Source: Longispora albida DSM 44784 (GTDB taxonomy: Bacteria; Actinomycetota; Actinomycetes; Mycobacteriales; Micromonosporaceae). Taken from it: 64,000 nucleotides of DNA. Below, in pieces: positions 37,988-51,129 of the stretch (the stretch's first letter is position 1; every line of letters begins with the position of its first letter). The notes below the pieces were generated by a model that saw only the letters and a list, made by a program, of their open reading frames with translations, did no database searches and had not been told where the DNA came from. Position numbers and translations under genes: made by a program. The stretch is taken from the NCBI RefSeq assembly GCF_000379825.1, contig NZ_KB903836.1, forward strand, positions 62,599 to 126,598. The letters are read 5' to 3'.

Positions 37988-40528
37988 TCACCTCCTGGGT
38001 GCTGTGATGGTCCTGAACGCTGCGAGGGCGATGCCGGGCACGCTTGCTGCCGCCACGCACGCCAGGAGCTGGTTCAGGTTCAGTGATTCGGTACCGAGCA
38101 GCGTGCGCAGCGGCGGCAGCCACAGCGCCGCGAGCTGCCCGCCCAGCGACAGGGCGACGGCGGCCGGCAGCCACCACGTACGGGCCTGCCCCGGTTCGGG
38201 GCGGGCGCGGACGGCCAGTGCCACGCCGAGCTGCGCGAGGCCGAGCGTGGTGAACAGGACGGTCTGCCACGGCCAGCCCGAACGCGAGGCGGCGATCGCC
38301 ATGCCGCCCGCCACGAGGGTGATCAGGGCCCCGAGGACGGCGATCTGGGCGGCGAGCCCGCCACCGAGAATCGCCGAACCCGGCCGTCGCGGCGGCTGGT
38401 GCATGGCGTCGCGGTCGCCGGGTTCCGCGCCGAGCGCGACGCCCGGCAGGCCGTGCGTGAGCATGTTGATCCACAGGATCTGGGCGGGCAGCAGCGGCAC
38501 GGCGAAGCCGGCGAACGGGCCTGCCAGCATCACCAGTACCTCGGCGAGCCCGCCGGCCAGCCCGTAGGCGAGGAAGCGGCGGATGTTGGCGTAGATGCGG
38601 CGGCCCTCCGCGACGGCTGCCGCTGCGGTCGCGAGGTTGTCGTCGGCGAGGACGAGGTGGGCCGCCTGCCGCGCCGCCTCCGTACCGCCCTTGCCCATCG
38701 CGACGCCGATGTCGGCCGCGCGCAGGGCCGGTGCGTCGTTGACACCGTCGCCGGTCATCGCCACGATCTCGCCGCGGTCCTGGAGCGCGCGGACGATGGC
38801 GAGCTTGCGCTCGGGCCGGGTGCGGGCGAACACGCGGACGTGCGCGAGCCTGCCGGGGTCGAAGTCGCCGTCGCCGGGCAGGACCTCGCCTTCGCCGTCG
38901 ATGATGCCGATCTGGGTACCGATCGCGCGGGCGGTGGCCGGGTGGTCCCCGGTGATCAGGATCAGCCGGATACCCGCGCGCTCGAACTGGCGGGCCACCT
39001 CCACCGCGCCCTCGCGGATCGGGTCGCCCAGCGCGACGAGCCCGAGGAGCGTCAGGCCGGCCTCGGCGCGCTCCGGTGCGGGTACAGAGTCGCGGTTGTC
39101 ACTGGCAACGGCCAGGACGCGCAGTCCTGCGCTGGCCAGGCTGGCGGCCAGCGTCTCGGCCTCGGCCAGGTCGTCGCCGGCGATGTGGAGGACGTCGTGG
39201 TTCAGGACGGACTCGGGCGCGCCCTTGCAGAGAACCAGGTACTCGCCACCGGCCTCGTGCACGGTGCTCATCCGGCGGCGGACGGCGTCGAACGGGAACT
39301 CCAGCACGCGCGGGTACCGGTCACGCTCGGCCGCTTCGACGCCGCACCGCGCGGCTGCGGTGACCAGTGCGGCTTCCATCGGATCACCGGCGGGCCGCCA
39401 GCGCTCACCGGGAGCCGCTGGTGGTACGAGGTCCGCGTCGTTGCACAGCAGCATGGCCAGCGCGAGCCGCCGGAGCCGCTGCGGGTCGGCTCCTGCCTGC
39501 ACAGTCCCGGCAGGGTCGTAGCCGCGTCCGTCCACTGTGAACACCGAGCCCCCGCAGGCGATCTTCTCGACGGCCATCACGCCTTCGGTGAGGGTGCCGG
39601 TTTTGTCGGCGGCCAGTACCGTCACCGACCCGAGGGTCTCCACGGCGGGAAGCTGGCGGACGACGGCCGAGCGGCGGGCCATCCGGAAAGCACCAAGCGC
39701 GAGGGCGACGGTGACCACGGCCGGCAGGGACTCGGGTACGGCGGCGACAGTGAGGCTGACCGCCACGAGCAGCATCTCGCCCGCTGGTCGGCCACTGGCC
39801 ATGCCAAGCACCATGACCAGGGCCGACACCGCCACCACCACGGCTCCGATGGCCCGGCTGAGCCCGGCGAGGCGCCGCTGGAGGGGTGTCGGCTTGCGGG
39901 GCTGGGCGGCGACGAGGGCCGTGATCTGCCCGAGCGCGCTGGCCGGCCCGGTCCGGGTGACGACGCCGCAGCCGCGCCCGGCGGCCACCACGGTCCCGCC
40001 GGACAGCTCACCGCCCGGCCCCCTGGTGACGGGCACGGACTCGCCGGTCAGCGCGGCCTCGTCGACCGTGAGCTGCGCGGCCTCGGCGAGGGCGAGATCG
40101 GCCGGGACGATGTCGCCGGCCTCGACCCGCACCACATCGCCAGGCACCAGCTCCGCCGCCGGGATCACCTGGGGCTGCCCGGAGCGGACGACCCTGGCGT
40201 GTGGCGCGGCGAGTTCCCGCAGGGCGGCCACGGCCCGGTCCGCGCGGATCTCCTGGCGGATACCCACGGTCGTGTTCAGCACGATGACCAGGGCGATGAC
40301 GATGGTGTCCGAGACGTCGCGGAGCACGATCGTCACGGCCATCGCGCCCAGCAGGAGCAGGATCAGCGGCTCGCGGAGCTGCTCGCCGACCCGGGAGGCC
40401 AGCCGGCGTGGCGGCGGGACGGGCGTGGTGTTCGGGCCGTGGCGGGCCAGGAGCGCGGCGACCTCGCCGGGTTCCAGGCCCCGCAACGGCGGGGTTGTCT
40501 CGCTCGTGGTCGCGGCTGTTTCCCTCAC
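37988..40528 (-). CDS. P-type cation-transporting ATPase (PacL/CtpF-like)
   Basis: An 846-residue P2-type pump: N-terminal cation-ATPase domain ([17 protein letters not shown]), TGES actuator loop, [15 protein letters not shown] in the fourth helix, phosphorylation site DKTGTLT (Asp near 307), and the hinge [22 protein letters not shown]. About ten transmembrane helices. The family moves Ca2+ or related cations; mycobacterial CtpF is a DosR-regulon member of the same type. I start it at the GTG at 40528; the frame stays open to a GTG at 40600, but that would leave only 50 bp for two divergent promoters. Confidence 0.88.
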   Translation of the reverse strand: MRETAATTSETTPPLRGLEPGEVAALLARHGPNTTPVPPPRRLASRVGEQLREPLILLLLGAMAVTIVLRDVSDTIVIALVIVLNTTVGIRQEIRADRAVAALRELAAPHARVVRSGQPQVIPAAELVPGDVVRVEAGDIVPADLALAEAAQLTVDEAALTGESVPVTRGPGGELSGGTVVAAGRGCGVVTRTGPASALGQITALVAAQPRKPTPLQRRLAGLSRAIGAVVVAVSALVMVLGMASGRPAGEMLLVAVSLTVAAVPESLPAVVTVALALGAFRMARRSAVVRQLPAVETLGSVTVLAADKTGTLTEGVMAVEKIACGGSVFTVDGRGYDPAGTVQAGADPQRLRRLALAMLLCNDADLVPPAAPGERWRPAGDPMEAALVTAAARCGVEAAERDRYPRVLEFPFDAVRRRMSTVHEAGGEYLVLCKGAPESVLNHDVLHIAGDDLAEAETLAASLASAGLRVLAVASDNRDSVPAPERAEAGLTLLGLVALGDPIREGAVEVARQFERAGIRLILITGDHPATARAIGTQIGIIDGEGEVLPGDGDFDPGRLAHVRVFARTRPERKLAIVRALQDRGEIVAMTGDGVNDAPALRAADIGVAMGKGGTEAARQAAHLVLADDNLATAAAAVAEGRRIYANIRRFLAYGLAGGLAEVLVMLAGPFAGFAVPLLPAQILWINMLTHGLPGVALGAEPGDRDAMHQPPRRPGSAILGGGLAAQIAVLGALITLVAGGMAIAASRSGWPWQTVLFTTLGLAQLGVALAVRARPEPGQARTWWLPAAVALSLGGQLAALWLPPLRTLLGTESLNLNQLLACVAAASVPGIALAAFRTITAPRR

Positions 40529-40584
40529 GCCCTCAGACTGGCCGTGCGGCGAGGGGCCCGGCAGGGTCAGCAGGACCGTGTCAC

Positions 40585-40600
40585 CCGGGCCGTTCGGCAC
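40585..40600 (-). promoter_or_regulatory. Weak DevR/OsdR-like half-site between ATPase and CBS genes
   Basis: On the minus strand GTGCC-GAA-CGGCCCGGG keeps the right half (CGGCCCGGG) seen at 42093 but a poor left half (9 of 14 in the core). It lies 57-72 bp before the preferred ATPase start and 51-66 bp before the CBS start. Low confidence. Confidence 0.25.
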
Positions 40601-40650
40601 TGCCTGGCCTGCCGTCGCGGCGTCACGCTGGGTGGAGGAGGGAGGCGGCG

Positions 40651-41070
40651 ATGGGAACTGTTCCTGTGAACGACAGCAAAGACGTCACACGGCAGCCGGT
40701 GATGGAGGTGATGTCGCGGCCGGTGGTGGCGGTGGTGATCGACGCCGCACCGGTCGAGGCACTGCGGATCCTCACCACACATGGCATCCGGCACCTGGTC
40801 GTCCTGGGTACCGACGGGCTGTGCGCGGGTGTGCTGACGGACCGGGCGCTGGCTGCGGCGTGGGCGATCGACCCGTTCGGGCTGGGCCGGCAGCGGGTCG
40901 GGCAGATGCTGGGCGGGGTGCGGGCCACGATGGCGCACACGGCGACGGTCGGGCAGGTGGCCAGGTTCATGCAGGAGCACGGCGTGGACGCCGTCGCGAT
41001 CGTGGACGACATCGGCCTGCCGGTCGGGATGGTCACGGTGAAGGACCTGGTCGCCGTCCTGGCGGCATGA
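40651..41070 (+). CDS. Two-CBS-domain protein
   Basis: A 139-residue cytoplasmic protein formed of a CBS pair: [32 protein letters not shown] is split here as the first module, and [20 protein letters not shown]...GMVTVKDLV as the second. CBS pairs bind adenosine nucleotides; single CBS proteins such as Rv2626c belong to the DosR regulon. Start ATG at 40651 after GGAGGGAGGCGGCG. Divergent from the ATPase gene. Confidence 0.82.
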   Translation: MGTVPVNDSKDVTRQPVMEVMSRPVVAVVIDAAPVEALRILTTHGIRHLVVLGTDGLCAGVLTDRALAAAWAIDPFGLGRQRVGQMLGGVRATMAHTATVGQVARFMQEHGVDAVAIVDDIGLPVGMVTVKDLVAVLAA

Positions 41071-41078
41071 GACAGCAC

Positions 41079-41113
41079 AAGATGCCCCCGCGCAGGACGC
41101 GCGGGGGCATCTT
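41079..41113. terminator. Strong bidirectional terminator
   Basis: A perfect 15-bp stem (AAGATGCCCCCGCGC with its complement) and a 5-nt loop. It lies between the stops of the convergent CBS and USP genes, 8 and 9 bp from them. Confidence 0.85.
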
Positions 41114-41122
41114 CCGCTGTGG

Positions 41123-42013
41123 TCAGTCCTTCGGCGTCCGTGCGATGACGACCGGGCAGTCCGCGTGGTGGATCAGCGTGTACCCGACGGAGCCGAGCAG
41201 CAGGCTGGCCAGCTCGCCCCGGCCGCGCGACCCCGCCACGACCAGGCCGGCCCGGGCCGACTCCTCCAGCAGGATCTCAGCCGGGTACCTGTCGTACGAC
41301 ACGAACGGGACGACCTGCACGTCCGGGTACCGCTCCCGGTACCCGGCCAGCGACTCCGACAGCACGCGGTGCGCGACGTCGGCGGCCGCGGTGTCGCCCG
41401 ACGGGGAGAACTCGTCCCGCGCGAGCAGCTGCGGGTCGGCCTGCCACACCGACAGCACGCGCAGCGCCACCCCGCGCCGGCTCGCCTCGGCGAACGCGAA
41501 GTCCAGGGCCGCGGCGCTGTGCTCGGTACCGTCCGCACCAACGAGGACCGGCGCGTTCGCCGGCCGGTGCGCGCCGCCGCGCACGACCATCACCGGGCAC
41601 GCGGCGTGCGTGGCGACCTGGCCGGGCACCGCTCCGAGCAGCAGCCCGCTGAACCCTCCGGTCCCGCGCGCGCCCACGACGACCAGCGCCGCCTCGGCGG
41701 ACTGCTCGACGAGCCAGCCAGCCGGGGAAGTGCGGATGAGGTGGGTGGCGATGGTCAGCGCCGGGTGACGGCTCAGCGCCCGCTGCTCGGCGCCGGTGAG
41801 GATCTCGACCACGGCGGCGGGCGGCTCACCGTACTCGTAGGCGTACGGCGCGCCGGGCATCGGGCCGTAGACGGGCGGGTACGGGTAGCTGTGCATGATC
41901 TCCAGCGGCACACCGCGCGCGGCTGCCTGGTCGGCGGCGGCGTCGAGTGCGGCGTTGCCGATCGGGGAGCCGTCGACGCCGACGATGACCGGCGGGACGT
42001 GACGGACGCTCAT
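41123..42013 (-). CDS. Tandem universal stress protein
   Basis: A 296-residue two-domain USP ([20 protein letters not shown] at the start). ATP-binding signatures: [19 protein letters not shown] and [19 protein letters not shown]. The ATG at 42013 follows GAGGAGGAACC. It is divergent from the DevR-like regulator, with a DevR-like box between them. Sequence is close to the USPs at 31246 and 48237, pointing to duplication within the region. Confidence 0.9.
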   Translation of the reverse strand: MSVRHVPPVIVGVDGSPIGNAALDAAADQAAARGVPLEIMHSYPYPPVYGPMPGAPYAYEYGEPPAAVVEILTGAEQRALSRHPALTIATHLIRTSPAGWLVEQSAEAALVVVGARGTGGFSGLLLGAVPGQVATHAACPVMVVRGGAHRPANAPVLVGADGTEHSAAALDFAFAEASRRGVALRVLSVWQADPQLLARDEFSPSGDTAAADVAHRVLSESLAGYRERYPDVQVVPFVSYDRYPAEILLEESARAGLVVAGSRGRGELASLLLGSVGYTLIHHADCPVVIARTPKD

Positions 42014-42092
42014 GGTTCCTCCTCAGTGGATGCAGAGGCCAGCCTGCCGCTCGCCGTGCGCTGCGGTCAGAGCCGTACTTCCCGCTCCACAC

Positions 42093-42106
42093 GGGACTTC
42101 CGGCCC
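42093..42106. promoter_or_regulatory. DevR/OsdR-like box between USP and devR genes
   Basis: GGGAC-TTCC-GGCCC, the best core in the window, flanked by ACAC and GGG. It lies 80 bp before the divergent USP start and 147 bp before the regulator start, so it may drive the USP and autoregulate the regulator. Confidence 0.6.
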
Positions 42107-42252
42107 GGGTGGCGCGGGCAGGACGGATCCTGGGCCGCCTCCGCCGGCGGCAGGTTCCCGGGGTGCTCGTCCGGAGACCGGGCCGGTCGGCCTGTCCGGT
42201 TCAGGACCAACGGCACGGGTATGGGAACGGGCTGGTGGGGTACAACTGGAAC

Positions 42253-42894
42253 ATGATCCGTGTCTTCCTGCTCGACGACCACGAAGTGGTGCGCCGTGGC
42301 CTGCGCGACCTGCTCCAGGACTCCGGGGACATCGAGGTCGTCGGCGAGTCGGGCTCGGCGGAGGAGGCGGCCCACCGCATCCCGGCCCTGCGCCCGGACG
42401 TGGCGGTCCTCGACGCCCGGCTGCCCGACGGCGACGGCATCGAGGTGTGCCGGGCGGTGCGCGCGGTGGATCCGTCGATCCAGGGCCTGATCCTGACCTC
42501 CTACGAGGACGACGAGGCCCTGTTCGCCGCGATCATGGCCGGGGCCGCGGGGTACGTCCTCAAACAGATCCGGGGCACCGACCTCGTGGACGCCGTCCGG
42601 CGGGTCGCGGCCGGGCAGTCGCTGCTCGACCCGGCCGTCACCGCCCGCGTCCTCGACCGCATCCGCAAGGGCGTGGAGGCACCGGACGTGCTCCAGGGCC
42701 TCACCGAACAGGAACGCAGGGTCCTGACGCTGATGGCCGAGGGGCTGACCAACCGGGAGATCGCGCAGAAGATGTTCCTGTCGGAGAAGACCGTCAAGAA
42801 CTACGTCTCCAGCGTCCTCGCCAAGCTGGGCCTCGAACGGCGTACCCAGGCCGCGGTGCTGGCCAGCAAGCTCCTCGGTACCCAGCGGGGCTGA
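42253..42894 (+). CDS. devR: DevR/DosR/OsdR-like response regulator (NarL family)
   Basis: A 213-residue receiver plus LuxR-type HTH. MIRVFLLDDHEVVRRGLRDL, Asp54 as phosphoacceptor (AVLDARLPDG), the conserved Thr/Ser in LILTSYEDDE and Lys in VLKQI are present. The DNA-binding half GLTEQERRVLTLMAEGLTNREIAQKMF and SEKTVKNYVSSVLAKLGLERRTQAAV is nearly the DevR sequence, including the residues that contact its GGGACT box. The DevS-like kinase encoded at 46441-48144 is its likely partner. The ribosome site is weak. The mgtE-like gene follows after 2 bp. Confidence 0.92.
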   Translation: MIRVFLLDDHEVVRRGLRDLLQDSGDIEVVGESGSAEEAAHRIPALRPDVAVLDARLPDGDGIEVCRAVRAVDPSIQGLILTSYEDDEALFAAIMAGAAGYVLKQIRGTDLVDAVRRVAAGQSLLDPAVTARVLDRIRKGVEAPDVLQGLTEQERRVLTLMAEGLTNREIAQKMFLSEKTVKNYVSSVLAKLGLERRTQAAVLASKLLGTQRG

Positions 42895-42896
42895 CG

Positions 42897-43889
42897 GTGC
42901 CCGGCCAGCCCGTGATCGCCGGCGACGACCTGCCTGCCCAGATCGGCACGGCAGCCCAGCACGCCGCCCGGGACGTGCCGGTCGCAGCTCCCGCCGACCG
43001 GGCTGACGTGGTGCTCGCCGGGATGACGGGACAGCGCTACGACAGCGCTGCGGTGATCGCCGTCTGCATGGACGGCAGGCTGGACGGGGTCGTCACCATC
43101 GAACGGCTGCTCGCCGCGTCACCGGACACGCCGATGGCGGAGATCATGGACGCGGATCCGCCCGTCGTGGCCCCAGGAACCGACCAGGAGCACGCCGCTC
43201 AGGCAGCGGTCCAGCACGGCGAGCCGGGCCTGGTGGTGGTGGACGCCGAGGGCCGGTTCCAGGGGCTGATCCCGCCGCAGCGGCTGCTGGCCGTGCTGCT
43301 CGCCGAGCACGACGAGGACATGGCCCGGCTCGGCGGGTACCTGCGCTCGACCGCCGAGGCACGCGGCGCCAGCGAGGAGAGCGTGCCGCGCCGGCTGTGG
43401 CACCGGCTGCCGTGGCTGCTGCTCGGCCTGGCCGGCGCGATCGTGGCGGCTGGCATCGTGGGGGCCTTCGAGGAACAACTCCAGCGGCAGGTCCTGATCG
43501 CGTTCTTCCTGCCCGGCGTGGTGTACCTGGCCGACGCTGTCGGCGTGCAGACCGTGACCCTCGCCGTCCGTGGCCTGTCGATCGGCGTCGGCATCCGCCG
43601 GATCGTACGGCGGGAACTGGTCACCGGCCTGCTCGTCGGTGTGTCCCTGGCGCTGGTCACCCTGCCCGTGGTGTACCTGCTGTGGGGGGACCTTCCCGTG
43701 GCCGTGGCAGTGTCGGTGGCCCTGCTCGCCGCGAGTGCCATCGCCACGAGCGTCGCGATGGCACTGCCGTGGGCACTGCACCGCCTCGGCCGTGACCCGG
43801 CGTTCGGGGCCGGCCCGCTGGCCACGGTGATCCAGGACCTTCTGACGATCATCATCTATTTCGTCAGCGCCGCGCTGATCCTGGCCTGA
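42897..43889 (+). CDS. Short MgtE-like Mg2+/Co2+ transporter
   Basis: A 330-residue protein starting at GTG 42897, 2 bp after the regulator stop, with GGGG upstream. Residues ~30-115 form a CBS-like pair ([34 protein letters not shown]). From ~139 there are five transmembrane helices of the MgtE pore ([35 protein letters not shown]). Typical MgtE is about 450 residues with an N-terminal superhelical sensor; that domain is absent here. The pore motif reads AVGVQ where MgtE usually has N-x-G-x-Q. Transport of a divalent cation is likely but its gating must differ. Confidence 0.75.
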   Translation: MPGQPVIAGDDLPAQIGTAAQHAARDVPVAAPADRADVVLAGMTGQRYDSAAVIAVCMDGRLDGVVTIERLLAASPDTPMAEIMDADPPVVAPGTDQEHAAQAAVQHGEPGLVVVDAEGRFQGLIPPQRLLAVLLAEHDEDMARLGGYLRSTAEARGASEESVPRRLWHRLPWLLLGLAGAIVAAGIVGAFEEQLQRQVLIAFFLPGVVYLADAVGVQTVTLAVRGLSIGVGIRRIVRRELVTGLLVGVSLALVTLPVVYLLWGDLPVAVAVSVALLAASAIATSVAMALPWALHRLGRDPAFGAGPLATVIQDLLTIIIYFVSAALILA

Positions 43890-43891
43890 AC

Positions 43892-43905
43892 GGGACTTCC
43901 GGCCC
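43892..43905. promoter_or_regulatory. DevR/OsdR-like box before the ABC transporter operon
   Basis: GGGAC-TTCC-GGCCC followed by TAC, 2 bp after the mgtE-like stop and only 36 bp before the ATPase start codon. The ATPase gene has no clear ribosome site, so the transcript may have a very short or no leader. Confidence 0.6.
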
Positions 43906-43941
43906 TACGCCCGGCACCCCGGCCGGGCAGACACTGCCGCT

Positions 43942-44835
43942 ATGACACCTGTGATCTCGGTATCCGGGCTGGTGAAGACCTTCGGGAAGACCCGGGCCCT
44001 CGACGGCCTCGACCTCACGGTGCGCCCGGGTGAGGTCTATGGCTTCCTCGGCCCGAACGGGGCGGGGAAGACGACCACGCTCCGCGTCCTGCTCGGCCTG
44101 CTGCGCGCCGGCGCCGGCCAGGCACGGCTGCTGGGCGGCGACCCGTGGCGGGACGCGACGGACCTGCACCGCCGCCTGGCCTACGTCCCCGGCGACGTGA
44201 GCCTGTGGCCGGACCTGACCGGCGGGGAGGTCATCGACCTGCTCGGCCGGCTGCGCGGCGGGCTCGACCCGCGCCGCCGCGCCGCCCTGGTCGGCGCCTA
44301 CGGCCTGGACCCGTCCAAGAAGTGCCGGGCGTACTCCCAGGGCAACCGGCAGAAGGTCGCCCTGATCGCAGCACTGGCCTCCGATGTGGAGCTCCTGATC
44401 CTCGACGAACCCACGATCGGCCTCGACCCGCTGATGGAGGCGCTGTTCCGCGAGCACATCGCGGCCGAGCGCGACCGGGGCCGCACCGTGCTGCTGTCCA
44501 GCCACATCCTCGCCGAGGTCGAGGCGCTGTGCGACCGGGTCGGCATCATCCGCCACGGCCGGATGGTCGAGACCGGCACCCTGGCGGAACTGCGGCACCT
44601 CACCCGTACCTCGATCACCGCCGAGCTGACCGGCCCGCCCGACGGCCTGGCCTCCCTCACAGGGGTGCACGACCTGACGGCGGACGGCTCCCGGCTGCGC
44701 TTCCAGGTCGACGCCGCGGCCCTCGGTACCGTGCTGGCCAGGCTGTCGGCCATCGGCGTGCGGGCGCTCGTCAGCCAGCCGCCCACCCTGGAGGAACTGT
44801 TCCTGCGGCACTACCGGGACGGGGCGCGGTCATGA
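43942..44835 (+). CDS. ABC transporter ATP-binding protein
   Basis: A 297-residue ABC-2-type ATPase: Walker [10 protein letters not shown] at about 34-42, a variant signature YSQGNRQKV instead of LSGGQ, Walker [14 protein letters not shown], and switch His in [11 protein letters not shown]. The extra C-terminal ~75 residues are as in antibiotic/drug exporters. Its TGA overlaps the permease ATG. Substrate unknown. Confidence 0.9.
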   Translation: MTPVISVSGLVKTFGKTRALDGLDLTVRPGEVYGFLGPNGAGKTTTLRVLLGLLRAGAGQARLLGGDPWRDATDLHRRLAYVPGDVSLWPDLTGGEVIDLLGRLRGGLDPRRRAALVGAYGLDPSKKCRAYSQGNRQKVALIAALASDVELLILDEPTIGLDPLMEALFREHIAAERDRGRTVLLSSHILAEVEALCDRVGIIRHGRMVETGTLAELRHLTRTSITAELTGPPDGLASLTGVHDLTADGSRLRFQVDAAALGTVLARLSAIGVRALVSQPPTLEELFLRHYRDGARS

Positions 44836-46421
44836 GCACCCTGACCGGTACCGGCACCCTGATCCGCCTGGCCGTGCGCCGCGACCGGATCAGGCTGCCC
44901 GCGTGGATCGTGACCTTCGCCGGCGTCGCGGCGATCTCCGCCTCGGCGACCGTGAGCCTGTACCCGTCGGCGGGCTCCCGCATCCAGGCCGCCGAAGCGA
45001 TCAACAACTCCCCGGCGCTGGTCGCCCTGTACGGCAGGATCTACGACCCCGCGTCCCTCGGCTCCGTCGCCATGCTCAAGCTCACCGCGTTCGGGGCCGC
45101 CCTCGCGGGCGTGCTCTGCGCGCTGACCGTCATCCGGCACACCCGCGCCGAGGAAGAAGCCGGCCGGATGGAACTCCTCGGAGCCGGCCTCGTCGGGCGG
45201 CGCGCCGCTCTGACAGCGGGCCTGGTCGTGGCGATGTCAGGGGCGCTCCTGCTCGGCCTGCTGGCCGCCGCCGGGCTGGTCGCCGCTGGCCTGCCGGCCG
45301 CCGGTTCCGTGGCGTTCGGGGCCGGGTGGGCCGCCACGGGCATCGTCTTCGCTGGTGCCGGGGCACTCGCGGCGCAGGCCAGCCGCAGCACCCGGACGAG
45401 TACCATGTTCGCGGCCGGAACGATCATCGCCGCGTACCTGCTGCGCGCCGCAGGCGACTCCACCGCCCTGTCGTGGCTGTCCTGGTTGTCGCCGATCGGC
45501 TGGGGCCAGCAGGTCCGCCCGTTCGCTGGTGACCGCTGGCCGGTACTGCTGCTGCCGGTGGCTGCTGCCATCCTCACCAGCGGGGCGGCGTATGCCCTGG
45601 CTGGCCGGCGTGACCTGGGGCGTGGCCTGCTGCCCGACCGCCCCGGCCCGGCCGCAGCGGGCCCGGCCCTGCGGGGGCCGCTGGGCCTTGCGTGGCGGCT
45701 GCACCGGGGTGTGCTGGCCGCGTGGGCTGTGGTGTTCGTGCTTCTCGGCCTGGTACTCGGCAATGTGGCTTCCGATGTGGAGGGCATGCTGGGCAGCCCG
45801 CAGGCCCGCGACATGATCGCACGCCTGGGCGGCCAGCAGTCCATGATCAATGCTTTTCTGGCCGCTGAACTGGGTTTCCTGGCCATCTTCGCTTCGGTCT
45901 ACGGCGTCGCGGCGGTCGGGCGGATGCGCGGTGAGGAGGCCAGCCTGCGGGCGGCGGCGATCCTCGCGGCCCCGGTTGGCCGGATCCGGTGGGCGGCCAG
46001 TCATCTCGCTTTCGCGTTCGGCGGCACGGCCGTGCTGATCACCATCGCCGGACTCAGCCTAGGTGCGGCACACGGGGCTCGCACTGGTGACGCGAGCCAG
46101 CCGCTGCGGCTGGCTGGTGCCGCACTGGCGCACCTGCCAGCGGCCTGGATCGTGACGGCTGTCGCCCTGGCTGTGTTCGGGCTGCTGCCCCGGGCTCCCG
46201 CCGTGGCCTGGGCGTGCCTGGTGACGTTCGTCCTGATCACCGAGCTCGGGCCGCTTCTGGAACTCAGTCACTGGATCATGGACGTCTCGCCGTTCACGCA
46301 CACGCCGAAACTTCCTGGAACCAGCCTGGACCTCGCCCCCGTGCTGTGGCTGGCCGCGGCCGCCGCCGTGCTGTCGGCCGCCGGGCTGGCGGGGCTGCGC
46401 CGCCGGGCCATCAGGAGCTGA
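44832..46421 (+). CDS. ABC-2 type exporter permease
   Basis: A 529-residue membrane protein with about twelve hydrophobic helices in two similar halves, as in actinomycete polyketide/drug exporter permeases. The ATG at 44832 overlaps the ATPase gene by 4 bp (ATGA). Early residues [26 protein letters not shown] fit this family. It is convergent with the sensor kinase gene, 19 bp apart. Confidence 0.85.
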   Translation: MSTLTGTGTLIRLAVRRDRIRLPAWIVTFAGVAAISASATVSLYPSAGSRIQAAEAINNSPALVALYGRIYDPASLGSVAMLKLTAFGAALAGVLCALTVIRHTRAEEEAGRMELLGAGLVGRRAALTAGLVVAMSGALLLGLLAAAGLVAAGLPAAGSVAFGAGWAATGIVFAGAGALAAQASRSTRTSTMFAAGTIIAAYLLRAAGDSTALSWLSWLSPIGWGQQVRPFAGDRWPVLLLPVAAAILTSGAAYALAGRRDLGRGLLPDRPGPAAAGPALRGPLGLAWRLHRGVLAAWAVVFVLLGLVLGNVASDVEGMLGSPQARDMIARLGGQQSMINAFLAAELGFLAIFASVYGVAAVGRMRGEEASLRAAAILAAPVGRIRWAASHLAFAFGGTAVLITIAGLSLGAAHGARTGDASQPLRLAGAALAHLPAAWIVTAVALAVFGLLPRAPAVAWACLVTFVLITELGPLLELSHWIMDVSPFTHTPKLPGTSLDLAPVLWLAAAAAVLSAAGLAGLRRRAIRS

Positions 46422-46440
46422 CAGCACGCCGCCGTTCACC

Positions 46441-49145
<2,705 letters not shown>

Positions 49146-49166
49146 TGCTCCTCCTTGCGGGGCTGG

Positions 49167-50126
49167 TCAGGGGATGATGACGTCGGCGGCCGGCCGCCGC
49201 GGGCTGGCGGGTGCCGGCAGCCCGTAGCCGAGGCGCAGCAGCATCTGCGGGCTGCCGCGCCAGCGCAGTTCCCGCCACAGCGCGTCGCGGGCTCCGGGCG
49301 CGTCCATCGGCTGGGAGTACATGCCAGCGGAGAGCCCGAGCACGGTCGCGGTCAGCAGGACGTGCTGGAGTGCCTGCCCAGCCCGGACCTCGTCCGACGG
49401 CAGGTCGCCGTGCGCGCCGAGTATCCCGATCAGCGGCTCGGTCTCGTAGTCGCGGCCGGACTGGTGTGGCGCGCCGCCGAAGTCCCGCCGCATCAGCAGT
49501 TCGTATGCCTGCGCGGCCGGCCCGGCAGCCGAGCGAGGTATGCCGTCGAGGCTGCCGGGGGACCGGCTCGTCCACGCCCGCATCTCGGCCTGGTACGCCG
49601 GGTCGGAGGTGAGCTCGCGATCAGCGGCGCGCAGGATCGCGGCGATGCGCCGAACCTCTGCGGGGTCGTCGGTCAGCATGAGCCAGCAGTGCTCGGCCGC
49701 GGCGGCCTGCGACAGCCGGTGACGGTGCTCAGCCGGTACCTGCGTGTCCAGGAACGGCTCCCGGCTGGTGTGCCGGCGCGGGATCGCGGCATACAGCTCC
49801 CGCTCGGCCGGCGTCGGTGGCCGTGGCGATGCAGGGGTCAGCCGGGCGAGGATCTCGGGTCGTCCCGGCTCTGGCATGAGCCGGACCTCCATCGGGCAGC
49901 CCAGCACAGCCAGCCCGAGCCGCAGGTTGAACAGCGCAGCCCCGCAGCTGATCCGTACCGCGCGGTGCAGCGGGTCAGCGACCGGCAGCTCGCGGCGGTA
50001 GTCGGCGTGCAGGTCGATGGCGTCGCCCTCGCGGCGGAACAGCCACGGCTGGGTGTTGTGCATGGACGGCGCGAGCGTGGCGGCGGTGACAGCCTCGGTC
50101 AGCACATCGGTGGTCAGGACATTCAT
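49167..50126 (-). CDS. Acg-family nitroreductase-like protein
   Basis: A 319-residue protein of the Acg group (mycobacterial DosR-regulon proteins Rv2032/Rv3131). LAPSMHNTQPWLFRREGD near the start, ISCGAALFNLRLGLAVLG, RRHTSREPF, and LTATVLGLSAGMYSQPMD are characteristic. These are two-lobed FMN-fold proteins thought to bind or sequester flavin rather than act as normal nitroreductases. The start ATG overlaps the upstream nitroreductase stop (ATGA). Confidence 0.85.
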   Translation of the reverse strand: MNVLTTDVLTEAVTAATLAPSMHNTQPWLFRREGDAIDLHADYRRELPVADPLHRAVRISCGAALFNLRLGLAVLGCPMEVRLMPEPGRPEILARLTPASPRPPTPAERELYAAIPRRHTSREPFLDTQVPAEHRHRLSQAAAAEHCWLMLTDDPAEVRRIAAILRAADRELTSDPAYQAEMRAWTSRSPGSLDGIPRSAAGPAAQAYELLMRRDFGGAPHQSGRDYETEPLIGILGAHGDLPSDEVRAGQALQHVLLTATVLGLSAGMYSQPMDAPGARDALWRELRWRGSPQMLLRLGYGLPAPASPRRPAADVIIP

Positions 50127-51121
50127 GACTGTTCGCCTCCCGGTTCCCGTCGCGGGCTGCGCGGGACGTTCCCGGCCCGGCCGGGGACACCGAACCGCAG
50201 GGCGAGCACCGGCCAGCCGATCCCCGACAGCAGCCCGCGCAGGGCCTGCCTGACTGCGGGCAGCTCGGTGACATCACTCATCGGGGACACGCCCAGCCCC
50301 TCGGCCGTGGCGGTCAGCAGCACGGCGGACAGCGCCTCGCCGGCGCGCAGCCAGTCCAGCCTGGTGTCGGTGTCGGTGAACAGGATCGCGTACCGGGTAC
50401 CGGCATCCGTTCCCTCACCCGGCTCCAGGCTGCCGTCCCCGCCCGGCGCGAAGTCCCGTACCGGAACGCGGCGCGGCACCATCGCGACCGCCGACGCCGG
50501 CCGCACGCCGTCTCGTCCGGCCTCTGGGCGATGCGTCCAGGCACCGAGCTCGGCACGGTAGGCCGGATCGGTCATCTCCGCGTCGCCGGCATGCTGGACG
50601 ATCACATGGAACGCGGCGACCTGCTCGTCCGGGATCACCTGCAGATGCGCCCCGTTCGCCTCGGCGGCGAGCCGCAGAGCCTCCAGCGCCACACCCGGCA
50701 CCTCGGTACCGGTGAACGGCCGCCGATCGGTGCGCCGCGCGCTGATCGCCTTGGCCAGTCGCCGGTCTGCCGGGACGGGCACCCGGGTGCCGGTCACCGC
50801 GACGCGGGCCAGCAGGGACCCAGCCGGATCGGGAAGCAGCTCAGCCTCGGCGGTGTAGCCCGCAGCGGTGAGGCTGACCAGTGCGTGGTGCAGTGCCGTA
50901 CCGCAGCTGACCGTCAGCAGCCTGCCGTCGGGGTCGATCACGGGAAGCTTCACGCCGTCGTCGGCGATGAGGTCGGCGGTCCCGTCGTGCAGTTCCCATC
51001 GCCACGGCTGCGTGTTGAGAATGGACGGTGCGCGCAGCGCGGCCAGTACGGCGGCCCCGAGCGGGCTGGAACTGGCCCGGGCGCGCTCCGCCGGCAGCCT
51101 GTCAGTGAAAAAGATCGACAT
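50123..51121 (-). CDS. Acg-family nitroreductase-like protein
   Basis: A 332-residue paralogue of the next gene: APSILNTQPWRWELHD, VSCGTALHHALVSLTAAG, ARRTDRRPFTG and LLTATAEGLGVSPMSD. The ATG at 51121 follows TAGGAGGAGTC, 8 bp after the USP stop. The pair probably arose by tandem duplication, although they have drifted well apart. Confidence 0.85.
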   Translation of the reverse strand: MSIFFTDRLPAERARASSSPLGAAVLAALRAPSILNTQPWRWELHDGTADLIADDGVKLPVIDPDGRLLTVSCGTALHHALVSLTAAGYTAEAELLPDPAGSLLARVAVTGTRVPVPADRRLAKAISARRTDRRPFTGTEVPGVALEALRLAAEANGAHLQVIPDEQVAAFHVIVQHAGDAEMTDPAYRAELGAWTHRPEAGRDGVRPASAVAMVPRRVPVRDFAPGGDGSLEPGEGTDAGTRYAILFTDTDTRLDWLRAGEALSAVLLTATAEGLGVSPMSDVTELPAVRQALRGLLSGIGWPVLALRFGVPGRAGNVPRSPRREPGGEQS

Positions 51122-51129
51122 GACTCCTC

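Noticed and set aside
38399-40669. 756-codon plus-strand frame opposite the P-type ATPase
   Set aside because: Gly/Arg/His-rich shadow; ATPase motifs are on the other strand.
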